In this document: positions 1 to 6,900 of the stretch, one piece after another | Numbering within the stretch: position 1 is the stretch's first letter | Layout of the letters: every line of letters starts with the position of its first letter | DNA from: Desulfotignum sp. | GTDB lineage: Bacteria > Desulfobacterota > Desulfobacteria > Desulfobacterales > Desulfobacteraceae | Assembly (NCBI GenBank): GCA_021737445.1 | Contig: JAIPDY010000107.1 | Location: 1-10,193 of the forward strand | DNA length: 10,193 bases | Direction: 5' to 3' | Made by a program: the position numbers and the translations under genes | Notes under the pieces: generated by a model | Databases searched by the model: none | What the model saw: the letters and a program-made list of their open reading frames with translations, nothing else | What the model was told of the DNA's origin: nothing

Positions 1-264
1 AAGACCCAGGACATCGGGAAGATATTTTCATACGTGCATACCTCTACCGTGTCCAACTATTACCGGGAGATCACCCGGGAGGCCGGTGTGAAGTCCCGGT
101 TCCATGATTTGAGACACACGGCCGCCACCCAGATGCTCACCGCAGGGATCCCCCTGGAGGTGGTTCAAAAGATCCTGGGTCACACGGAGCTGAGGACCAC
201 CCAGATATACGCCAAGGTGGTCCAGGATCGGCTCAAGATTGAAATGGAAAAGCTGAAATATTGA
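1..264 (+). CDS. Tyrosine recombinase/phage-type integrase, C-terminal catalytic part (5' end outside window)
   Basis: The reading frame is open from the first base to a TGA at 262-264, so the gene starts upstream of the window; the GTG at 34 is an internal codon. The visible 87 residues are the end of the catalytic domain of a tyrosine recombinase, which cuts and rejoins DNA through a covalent 3'-phosphotyrosyl link. The box II motif HDLRHTAAT is at 103-129, giving His (103-105) and Arg (112-114). LGH supplies the next His (181-183), and the nucleophilic Tyr lies in the TTQIYAKV context at 208-210. The first catalytic Arg would lie upstream. The gene ends 74 bp before a tRNA-Thr 3' fragment, the usual position for the integrase of an element integrated in a tRNA gene. 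All visible catalytic residues are intact, so the enzyme could be active. Family is certain; element type (prophage, ICE or genomic island) cannot be told from this window. Confidence 0.93.
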   Translation, partial: KTQDIGKIFSYVHTSTVSNYYREITREAGVKSRFHDLRHTAATQMLTAGIPLEVVQKILGHTELRTTQIYAKVVQDRLKIEMEKLKY

Positions 265-338
265 AAAACAAAATCAATGAAATTCGCTCCGTTTCCGCTC
301 CATATGAACATAACTGCCTGATATTATTGATATGAAAA
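265..338. other. Short AT-rich gap between integrase and attachment site
   Basis: These 74 bases lie between the integrase stop and the tRNA fragment. They are more AT-rich than the surroundings and contain a repeated GATAT (323-327 and 329-333 region). They may carry arm-type or accessory recombinase sites, but nothing here is diagnostic. They show no D-arm or acceptor-stem sequence, so they are not the 5' half of the adjacent tRNA. Confidence 0.4.
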
Positions 339-388
339 GCTGATTCGTAATCAGCAAGTCAGCAGTTCGAGTCTGCTCGCCGGCTCCA
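339..388 (+). repeat. Attachment site: 3' fragment of a tRNA-Thr(CGU) gene (att half-site)
   Basis: This is the 3' two thirds of a tRNA gene. It holds the anticodon stem-loop at 339-355 (stem GCTGA/TCAGC, loop TTCGTAA, anticodon CGT at 346-348, reading Thr ACG codons), a 5-nt variable loop (356-360), a perfect T arm at 361-377 with TTCGAGT loop, acceptor strand CGCCGGC at 378-384, discriminator T, and encoded CCA at 386-388. The 26 bases where the acceptor 5' strand and D arm should lie do not match: no GCCGGCG and no GGTAGAGC-type D arm. The fragment cannot fold into a full tRNA. With a tyrosine recombinase gene ending 74 bp to its left, the natural reading is the displaced original tRNA end, marking where an integrated element (left) meets host chromosome (right). 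The crossover probably lies in or near the symmetrical anticodon stem-loop, a common target of this enzyme class. Confidence 0.88.
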
Positions 389-401
389 GGAAAAAAGGTT
401 T

Positions 402-608
402 TCACTTCACCCTTCTCACCAAGTCTGTCAGAACCAGCAGCACAAAAAAGCCGGCGGGAAATGCCAGGACCCAAATCAGTCGTAACATCCAGACAACAAA
501 TTCCGCATCTTCCATGGAAGCGATGAATTTGGGGGCGGGCATCACCATGGAAACGGCAAAGCCAAGTATGATCAGGCGGGGGAGCCAGTATTTGCACCTT
601 GTCCACAT
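402..608 (-). CDS. Small two-helix membrane protein of unknown function
   Basis: I do not recognise this 68-residue protein. It has a short basic N-terminus, a first hydrophobic segment at about residues 8-24, an acidic linker around residue 32 (SMEDAEF), a longer hydrophobic segment at about 38-62, and a basic end (RRVK). This suggests an inner-membrane hairpin with both ends in the cytoplasm. The ATG at 606-608 was chosen because a TATAAT box lies 6 nt upstream and no ribosome binding site is visible. An in-frame GTG at 630-632 would add 8 residues but lies upstream of that -10 box, so it would not be in the transcript. The gene ends 13 bp beyond the tRNA fragment, so it is the first gene on the chromosome side of the element. 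It shares its strand with the radical SAM gene upstream but has its own promoter. Confidence 0.6.
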   Translation of the reverse strand: MWTRCKYWLPRLIILGFAVSMVMPAPKFIASMEDAEFVVWMLRLIWVLAFPAGFFVLLVLTDLVRRVK

Positions 609-614
609 GTTCAG

Positions 615-644
615 ATTATAGGGCCGGAACACAGTATTTGTAAA
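615..644 (-). promoter_or_regulatory. Predicted sigma-70 promoter of the small membrane protein gene, leaderless type
   Basis: On the minus strand, TTTACA (639-644) and a perfect TATAAT (615-620) are separated by 18 bp. Six bases then separate TATAAT from the ATG at 606-608, so transcription would start at or next to the A of the start codon. No purine-rich ribosome binding site exists in between. Confidence 0.6.
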
Positions 645-731
645 GATTCTGAAATATTATTGTACCCATTGAACAAAGTTGAAAAACACGGCCGGCAGGA
701 GATCAACCTGTCCGAGATGTCCGATCATATC

Positions 732-756
732 AGCCCTGATTGAAAAGATCAGGGCT
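732..756 (-). other. Stem-loop over the stop codon of the radical SAM gene
   Basis: A perfect 9-bp inverted repeat (AGCCCTGAT at 732-740, ATCAGGGCT at 748-756) encloses a 7-base loop and includes the TGA at 749-751. It could act as a terminator or protect the mRNA 3' end. Read on the minus strand, no T-run follows, so it does not meet the criteria for a standard intrinsic terminator. Confidence 0.45.
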
Positions 757-2026
757 GCCGGTTCTGCCGGACAGCCTGAATTTTTTCCTGGTAGGACCGG
801 AGCATGTCCTGTTCAAACGCTTCATTGGAGGGGTAGGATCGGCCAAACACCGGTTCCCACAGGTCCACATCCTCCATGCACATATAAAAGAACACCGCGT
901 TTTTCCAGGTGTCGGGAAATGCCTGAAAAAGGGTGGAAAACAGGGCGTTTTTGATTTCAAAGGGGTAGCTGAATCTGCCGGCGCATGCCTCCATGGGCAT
1001 CTGGAGAATCGTGGTCTTTGCCATGCGTTCCCGGATCCGTTTGATCACCGGTTTGATGAATGTCAGGGTGCCGATGGAAACCATGACCACCTCCCGGGGG
1101 GAAAAGGCTTCTGTCAGCCGGGATACAACAGCCCGGTAGTCGGCTTCCCATCCGTTGTACCAGACCATGGGGTGGAAGTGAAATCCCACGGGAATTCCCC
1201 GGTCCGCCAGTTTTCTGGCACTTTGTATCCGCTTTTCCAAAGGAGCGGTGCCCTTTTCCTCGGCCGTGATCACTGCAGGGGTGTTCAAGGACCAGGTGAA
1301 CACCATGTTGAACGGCGGCGGATGTGTCAGAAAATATCCGATCCGGCTGCTTTTGGATTTCATCTCCAAAATTACCCGGGGGTGGGTTGCGGCAAACCGG
1401 GTCAGGTTGTCCAGCAGGCCGAACCGGTTCCCCCACATCAATGAATCAGAGGACTGGCCTGTTCCGATATGGACCGGGGTCTCTTTTTCCAGTGTCAGCC
1501 CCTCCAGATGGCGGGCCAGGTCACGGACAAACCGGACCTGGTTGCCGTGGTAAAAGGACTGGATGGAGCAGTAACTGCAGTCGAATCCGCACTGCTGGAC
1601 AACATCCAGGGTGTTGAGGTTGCAGCACCGGGTCTTTTCCGACGCCACCGGGCATTTGCCCATGACAGCCCCCTTCAGGTCTGTCTGCACCATCTGCTCT
1701 TCAGGGAACCTGGTTTCCCCGGGTGAAAACCCCTGCCCGGCCGGGTAAGGCTTTAAGGTGTTTTTCACTGCCTCATATCCGGATTTGAGCTGGGATAATA
1801 TCTTTGCGGCCGCCTGTTTTCCGGTTGCTTTTCCCAGGATATCGGGCCGGTAAAACCGGTCAAGCCCGCCCATGTCCCAGCAGTACAAATCCAGGCTGTA
1901 TTCCACCAGAAACCGCAGCTGCTGCAGTGAAAACCCGTGGGCCTGTGTCAAGCCCTGCAGCCAGGTCTGGCGGTCCAGGGGCAGTTTGGAAAAACCGGTG
2001 ATCTGTTCAAGGCGGTGTAATGACAT
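749..2026 (-). CDS. Radical SAM protein, spore photoproduct lyase-like (SPL) family
   Basis: This 425-residue protein carries the motif C146-x3-C150-x2-C153 (CGFDCSYC), which binds a [4Fe-4S] cluster used to cleave S-adenosylmethionine and form a 5'-deoxyadenosyl radical. Later SPL-type segments include SSDSLMW (192-198), WSLNTP (245-250), EEKGTAPLEKR (256-266) and the HPMVWYNGWEADY stretch (285-297). The first 120 residues are an N-terminal extension without obvious motifs; C125, C134 and C135 lie just before the radical SAM motif. Bacillus SplB repairs spore photoproduct using a cysteine (C141) as hydrogen donor. By my alignment on the SD motif, the matching position here is Q191, and no cysteine occurs from 154 to 347. 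The substrate is therefore probably not spore photoproduct, and the organism need not sporulate. The ATG at 2024-2026 is the only good start: an in-frame TGA lies 33 nt upstream and there is no Shine-Dalgarno sequence. Family confident; reaction unknown. Confidence 0.85.
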   Translation of the reverse strand: MSLHRLEQITGFSKLPLDRQTWLQGLTQAHGFSLQQLRFLVEYSLDLYCWDMGGLDRFYRPDILGKATGKQAAAKILSQLKSGYEAVKNTLKPYPAGQGFSPGETRFPEEQMVQTDLKGAVMGKCPVASEKTRCCNLNTLDVVQQCGFDCSYCSIQSFYHGNQVRFVRDLARHLEGLTLEKETPVHIGTGQSSDSLMWGNRFGLLDNLTRFAATHPRVILEMKSKSSRIGYFLTHPPPFNMVFTWSLNTPAVITAEEKGTAPLEKRIQSARKLADRGIPVGFHFHPMVWYNGWEADYRAVVSRLTEAFSPREVVMVSIGTLTFIKPVIKRIRERMAKTTILQMPMEACAGRFSYPFEIKNALFSTLFQAFPDTWKNAVFFYMCMEDVDLWEPVFGRSYPSNEAFEQDMLRSYQEKIQAVRQNRQP

Positions 2027-2032
2027 CTGATC

Positions 2033-2060
2033 ATTATAGCGGAAAAACAGCCCCGGTCAA
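2033..2060 (-). promoter_or_regulatory. Predicted sigma-70 promoter of the radical SAM gene, leaderless type
   Basis: On the minus strand, TTGACC (2055-2060) and a perfect TATAAT (2033-2038) are 16 bp apart. TATAAT is followed by six bases (GATCAG) and then the ATG at 2024-2026, so the predicted transcript begins at the start codon. The -35 box lies within the left arm of an 8-bp inverted repeat (2052-2059 with 2091-2098). Confidence 0.68.
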
Positions 2061-2098
2061 GACGGGAAATGCCCGGCCGGATGCAGCGCCTGACCGGG
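2052..2098. repeat. 8-bp inverted repeat in the divergent promoter region
   Basis: CCCGGTCA at 2052-2059 pairs with TGACCGGG at 2091-2098 across 31 bases. The left arm covers most of the -35 box of the radical SAM promoter, so the repeat could be a split operator. In such GC-rich sequence it could also be chance. It lies upstream of the TetR promoter and outside both predicted transcripts, so an RNA hairpin role is unlikely. Confidence 0.35.
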
Positions 2099-2147
2099 CC
2101 CTTTAAAAGAGCAACGGTGCAGAAAACGGCAGGGATGGATTTTCTTG

Positions 2148-2176
2148 TTGACAGAAAAGGGGCTGACCATTATATT
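2148..2176 (+). promoter_or_regulatory. Predicted strong sigma-70 promoter of the tetR-efflux operon
   Basis: A consensus -35 TTGACA (2148-2153) and a -10 TATATT (2171-2176, 5 of 6) are separated by the optimal 17 bp. The expected start is near 2183, inside the palindrome at 2180-2197. A promoter this close to consensus in front of a repressor gene suggests that output is held down by the repressor rather than by promoter weakness. Confidence 0.75.
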
Positions 2177-2179
2177 GCT

Positions 2180-2197
2180 GGACTGAATATTCATTCC
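2180..2197. promoter_or_regulatory. Probable TetR-family operator (18-bp palindrome)
   Basis: GGAcTGAATATTCAtTCC matches its own reverse complement at 16 of 18 positions, with a perfect 10-bp core TGAATATTCA at 2184-2193. It lies 3 bp past the -10 box and covers the expected transcription start. Dimeric TetR regulators typically bind palindromes of about this size, and the gene immediately downstream encodes one. Binding here would block the polymerase and give negative autoregulation of the whole downstream block. The palindrome is seen; its binding protein is inferred. Confidence 0.65.
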
Positions 2198-2211
2198 TAA
2201 CAGGAAATATG

Positions 2212-2805
2212 ATGGATACACATACAAAAAACAAGTCAGACCAGATACTTAAAGCAGCTTTGCATCTGTTTGCGGAAAACGGATTTCATTCCGCCCCCAT
2301 GTCCCGCCTGGCACAGATGGCCGGGGTCGGGGTGGGCAGTATTTACCGCTACTTCAGGGACAAGGAACAGCTGGTGCACGCGGTTTTCGAACATGTGGAC
2401 CAGGCTTTGACCACCATGCTGGCGGCCTCATTTGATCCGGACCTGTCCGACCGGGACCAGCTGATCCGCATGCTGACAGATTTGATCTACTATCTGCATT
2501 CCCACCCGCGGGAATTTCGATTTTTGGAACAATATTACTACTCTCCCTATGGCCTTGAAAAAAAACGGGGGAAACTGCTCCAGGAGAACAATCAAAATAT
2601 TGCCGAACCCCTGCGTAAATTTTTTTTCGGGGAACTGGATGGTTCTGTCAAAAAGCTGCCTTGGCCGGTGTACCAGGCATTGATTTTCGGACCTGTCACT
2701 TTTTTGGTGCGCGATTCTCTGGCCGGGCTGGTCACCCTGAATGATGACATGGTGCAGTCTTTGGCCCGGGCCTGCTGGGATGCATTAACAATTAAGGAGT
2801 TTTGA
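2212..2805 (+). CDS. TetR/AcrR-family transcriptional regulator of the efflux operon
   Basis: This protein of about 197 residues is a normal length for the family. The N-terminal DNA-binding domain is clear: a first helix with ILKAALHLFAENGF, then the helix-turn-helix at about residues 29-49 with the family signature VGVGSIYRYFRDKEQL. The C-terminal two thirds, rich in aromatic residues (EQYYYSPYG), should bind an inducer and form the dimer. Two start codons are adjacent, ATG at 2209 and ATG at 2212. AGGA at 2202-2205 is 6 nt from the second but only 3 nt from the first, so 2212 is preferred. The gene ends 4 bp before the adaptor gene, whose ribosome binding site lies inside it. It is therefore probably co-transcribed with the pump and represses the operon and itself through the 2180-2197 palindrome. 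The inducer is unknown, but is probably a pump substrate. Confidence 0.92.
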   Translation: MDTHTKNKSDQILKAALHLFAENGFHSAPMSRLAQMAGVGVGSIYRYFRDKEQLVHAVFEHVDQALTTMLAASFDPDLSDRDQLIRMLTDLIYYLHSHPREFRFLEQYYYSPYGLEKKRGKLLQENNQNIAEPLRKFFFGELDGSVKKLPWPVYQALIFGPVTFLVRDSLAGLVTLNDDMVQSLARACWDALTIKEF

Positions 2806-2809
2806 TCAC

Positions 2810-3931
2810 ATGCTGCAAAAAAATCTGTCAGGAAATATCATCCCCTTCACTGTGATACTGTGCTGCCTGTTTTTAGCCGGCTGGGCAATTGCACAGGAAC
2901 CGCCGGCCCCACAGGTGCGGGTGCTTACCGTCACGGAACAGGATGTTGTGCCGGCAGACGAATATGTGGGCCATGTGGAAGCGATCCAAAGCGTGGATTT
3001 GCGGGCCCGGGTGGAAGGATTTCTGGAAGAGGTAAGTTTCAAAGAAGGGGATTATGTCAAAGAAGGCCAGGTTCTGTACCGCATTGAACAGGACGGTTAT
3101 GCTGCAAAAGTGGCCTTGGAAAAGGCCCGGATAGCCCAGGCTGAGGCGGAATTGAGCAGGGCCAAAAGTCATCTGACGCGCCTGCAGTCTGTGAGCCGGC
3201 AGAGCATTTCCGCCATGGACATGGACAATGCCGTGGCTGCGGAACTGACTGCTATGGCTAACCTGGCAGCTGCCAATGCAGCCCTGGACACAAGTCAATT
3301 GAATCTGGCCTATACCACCATAAAGGCCCCGATTTCCGGCCGTATCGGCAGAACCGCCTATACCCGGGGCAATCTTGTGAATCCGACATCCGGGGTTCTG
3401 GCAACCATTGTACAGACAGATCCTGTCCGGGTGGCCTATGCCATCAGTGAAAACGATTTTACCGCTGTGCAAAAAGCAATAAAAGAAATGGACGGGCATC
3501 AGTCACGCCTGCTGGTCCCGCACCTGATACTGCCTGGTGCCGGTCCTTACGCTGAACAGGGCAGGCTAATATTTGTCGACAACCGGGTGGATGCCGCCAC
3601 CGGAACCATTACGGTAAGGGCACAGTTCAACAATCCGGATGGCTGGCTGCTTCCCGGGCAGTATGTCACGGTCCAGGTCAAAGCATCTGCATCAAGGCTT
3701 TTGCCGGTGGTGCCCCAGTCTGCTGTTCTGGCCAACCAGGATGGGCGGTATGTACTGGTTGTCAAGGACGGCATTGCCGCCAGGCAGGCCATTGTAACCG
3801 GCCCTGCCCTGGACCGGATGTGGGCGGTGGAATCAGGCCTGGCCGCCGGGGACCGGGTGATCGTCAGCGGCATCCAGAAAGTGCATCCCGGTGAACCGGT
3901 ACATGCGGTTCCTGCCGAACTGGAGAACTGA
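2810..3931 (+). CDS. RND efflux periplasmic adaptor subunit (membrane fusion protein, AcrA/MexA type)
   Basis: This 373-residue protein bridges the inner-membrane pump and the outer-membrane channel in a tripartite exporter. Residues 1-28 are a signal peptide with a likely signal peptidase I site after AIA (26-28). There is no lipobox, so unlike AcrA it is probably not lipid-anchored. After the signal come the first lipoyl half (around VDLRARVEGFLEEV, FKEGDYVKEGQVLYRI), an Ala-rich coiled-coil hairpin at about 98-165, the second lipoyl half (TTIKAPISGRIGRTAYTRG), a beta-barrel domain, and a membrane-proximal domain containing VPQSAVLANQDGRYVLVV. The start is supported by AAGGAG at 2794-2799, 10 nt upstream. 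The gene sits between tetR (4 bp gap) and the pump gene (3 bp gap), consistent with translational coupling. Confidence 0.95.
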   Translation: MLQKNLSGNIIPFTVILCCLFLAGWAIAQEPPAPQVRVLTVTEQDVVPADEYVGHVEAIQSVDLRARVEGFLEEVSFKEGDYVKEGQVLYRIEQDGYAAKVALEKARIAQAEAELSRAKSHLTRLQSVSRQSISAMDMDNAVAAELTAMANLAAANAALDTSQLNLAYTTIKAPISGRIGRTAYTRGNLVNPTSGVLATIVQTDPVRVAYAISENDFTAVQKAIKEMDGHQSRLLVPHLILPGAGPYAEQGRLIFVDNRVDAATGTITVRAQFNNPDGWLLPGQYVTVQVKASASRLLPVVPQSAVLANQDGRYVLVVKDGIAARQAIVTGPALDRMWAVESGLAAGDRVIVSGIQKVHPGEPVHAVPAELEN

Positions 3932-3934
3932 TCC

Positions 3935-6900
3935 ATGATTTCCAATATTTTCATCCACCGCCCGCGCCTGGCAGGGGTCATATCCATTGTCATCACTTTG
4001 GCGGGTTTTCTGGCACTTATTTCCATTCCCGTGGCCCAGTACCCCCAGATCACCCCGCCTGAAATCACGGTATCCGCGTTTTACCCGGGTGCCAGCTCTG
4101 AAGTGCTGGCCCAGACCGTGGCCGCCCCCCTGGAAAAAGAGGTCAACGGGGTGGATAAAATGCTTTACATGTCATCTTCCAGTTCCAACACCGGCAGCTA
4201 TACACTGCGGGTCACCTTTGAGGTGGGCAGTGACCCGGATATCAACCAGGTGAACCTGCAGAACCGGATTCAGCTGGCCACCCCCAAACTGCCGGCAGAA
4301 GTGGTGGCCCAGGGCATCAGTGTGCGCAAGCGCTCCGGTGACATGATGGCGGCCATCAGCTTTTTCTCTCCGGATAAATCACAGGAAATGCTGTTTTTAA
4401 GCAATTATATCAGTGACCAGATCACAGACACCCTGATAAGGATCAATGGTGTCAGTGATGCCAGGATCTTTGGTGAAAAAGAGTACAGTCTGAGAATATG
4501 GATGAACCCTGAACGCATGACAGCCCTGGGACTGACTGCGGATGACATCATATCTGCCGTGCGGACCCAGAATGTACAGGCCTCGCTGGGGGCTGTGGGC
4601 ATGGAGCCCCTTGAACACAAACAATCGGTGCAGTTTTCCCTGCGTGCCAAAGGCCGGCTGGTCGAAGTGACCGATTTTGAAAACATCATTGTCAGGGCCA
4701 ACAAACAGGGGGGATTGGTACGGATCAAGGATGTGGCCAGAGTGGAACTGGCAGCCCAGTCCTATGCCACTGAATCCATTCTCAACGGCAACCCTGCCGC
4801 CACCCTGGCAGTCTACCGGGCATCGGATGCCAATGCCCTGGAAACAATGGAAAATGTCCGCAATGAACTTAAAAGACTGGAATCAGGCATGCCCGAAGAT
4901 GTGGGTTATGAAATCATTCTGGACACCACCCGGTATGTGTCTGCGGCCATTGATGAAATCATTTTAACCCTGTCTCTGGTAACTGTGCTTGTAATTGCCG
5001 TTATTTTTGCCTTTCTCCAGAACTGGCGGGCCACTTTGATCCCTTCCGTGGCCATTCCGGTCTCTTTGATCGGCACCTTTGCCATACTCATGGCCCTGGG
5101 GTACAATGCCAATACCATCACCCTGTTTGCCCTTATCATGGCCATCGGCCTGGTGGTGGATGATGCCATTGTGGTGGTGGAAAATGTGCACCGGGTCATG
5201 CATGAAGAAAACCTGAACGCGCCTGCGGCCACGAAAAAAGCCATGGCCCAGGTGGTTGGCCCCATTATTTCCACTACCCTGGTGCTGTTTTCCGTATTTG
5301 TGCCGGTGGCGTTCATGCCGGGTATCACCGGCCAGCTGTACCGGCAGTTTGCCGTGACCATGTGCAGTGCTGTGCTGCTGTCCGCCACCTGTGCATTAAC
5401 CCTGAGTCCGGCTCTGTGCGCCACCTTTCTCACACAAAAGCAGGGACCGGCAAAAGGGCCGCTCTCCTGGTTCAACCGCCTGGTTGATGTCAGCCGCAAA
5501 GGGTATGCAGCCGGTTCCGCCTGGATGATCCGGCGGCTTGTGGTGCCGATACTGTTGTTTGCAGGGATCGTCACCGGCGCTGTCATACTCTTTAACAATA
5601 CGCCCACAAGCTTTCTTCCCCCGGAAGACCAGGGATATTTCTTTATCAATGTGCAGCTGCCCCAGTCTGCTGCCCTGTCCCGCACTGCTGCGGTAATGGA
5701 TGATATCACCAGAGAAATGCACACCATCGACGGAATGGCCAACATGATCGGTGTTTCCGGGTTCAGTCTGCTCAGCGGGAATGCCGACAATGTGGGGTTT
5801 GCTTTGGGGATTCTCAAACCCTGGGATGAAAGGCGCCTGGCTCACCAGCACCTGGATGCCATCGTTGGCCGGGCACAGGAAAAACTGGCCGCCCTGTCCG
5901 ATGCCAGTGCGTTTGCCTTTGTGCCGCCTCCCATATCCGGGCTGGGTGCCAGCAGCGGGTTCACTTTTCAATTGCTTGCCCGAGAGGGACAGGATCCCCA
6001 GGAGCTGTCCGGCATGGCCCTTAACCTGATGATGGCCGCCAACCAGGACCCGGTACTGGAAGATGTATTCACCACCTACACAGCAGATACCCCCCAGATT
6101 TTTGTGGATGTGGACCGGACCAGAGCGGAATACCTCAAGGTGCCGGTGGCACGGATTTTCTCAACCCTCCAGGCCCACCTGGGATCAGCCTATGTCAATG
6201 ATTTTAATCTCGGAGGTCGGACCTACCAGGTCAAGGTCCAGGCAGACGGGCCGTTCCGGGATACGGCAGAAGATATCAAGCGGTTGTATGTGCGCAGCAA
6301 CGACCACAACATGGTTCCCCTCACCAGCCTGGTGACCCTGCGCACGGTTCTGGGCCCCCAGCTCATCAAGCGGTATAACCAGTTCACCAGTGCTGATTTC
6401 AACGGCAATGCCGCCCCGGGATTTTCATCCGGACAGGCCATGGCTGCCATGGAGCAGGTTGCTGCACAGGAGCTGGCCCCAGGTTTTGGCTATGAGTGGT
6501 CTGCCCTTTCATACCAGGAAAAACGCACCGGCGGCCAGGTTGTCTGGCTCTTTGCCCTGGCCCTGGTCTTTGCCTATCTGTTTCTGGTGGCCCAGTATGA
6601 AAGCTGGAACCTGCCCTTGTCCATTGTATTGACCATACCGGTGGGAACCCTGGGGGCACTGGGGGGTCTGTGGCTGCTTGGCATGTCTTTGTCCATTTAC
6701 GCACAAATCGGTCTGGTGCTGCTGGTGGGTCTGGCAGCAAAAAATGCCATCCTCATTGTTGAATTTTCCAGGGGCCAGCGCCAGGCAGGCCTTTCCATTG
6801 CAGAGGCAGCTGTAACCGGCGGGGCCATCCGTTTCCGGCCGGTACTCATGACATCTTTGACCTTTATTTTCGGGCTGGTGCCCATGCTCATCGCCACCGG

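Noticed and set aside
313..388. An intact tRNA-Thr gene.
   Set aside because: The 26 bases before the anticodon stem have no matching acceptor strand (GCCGGCG expected) and no D arm, so only the 3' part is present.
274..606. A 110-residue minus-strand open frame with the peptide GEQTRTADLLITNQL.
   Set aside because: This peptide is the antisense translation of the tRNA-Thr fragment, a well-known spurious protein that recurs in databases. The frame also overlaps the better-supported small membrane protein gene.
740..1444. A 234-codon plus-strand open frame.
   Set aside because: It is antisense to the radical SAM gene, its translation shows no family pattern, and it is rich in Gly/His/Pro as expected for a GC-rich shadow frame.
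4906..5817. A 303-codon minus-strand open frame inside the RND pump gene.
   Set aside because: It is antisense to a full-length, motif-complete AcrB-type gene and has no recognisable domain.
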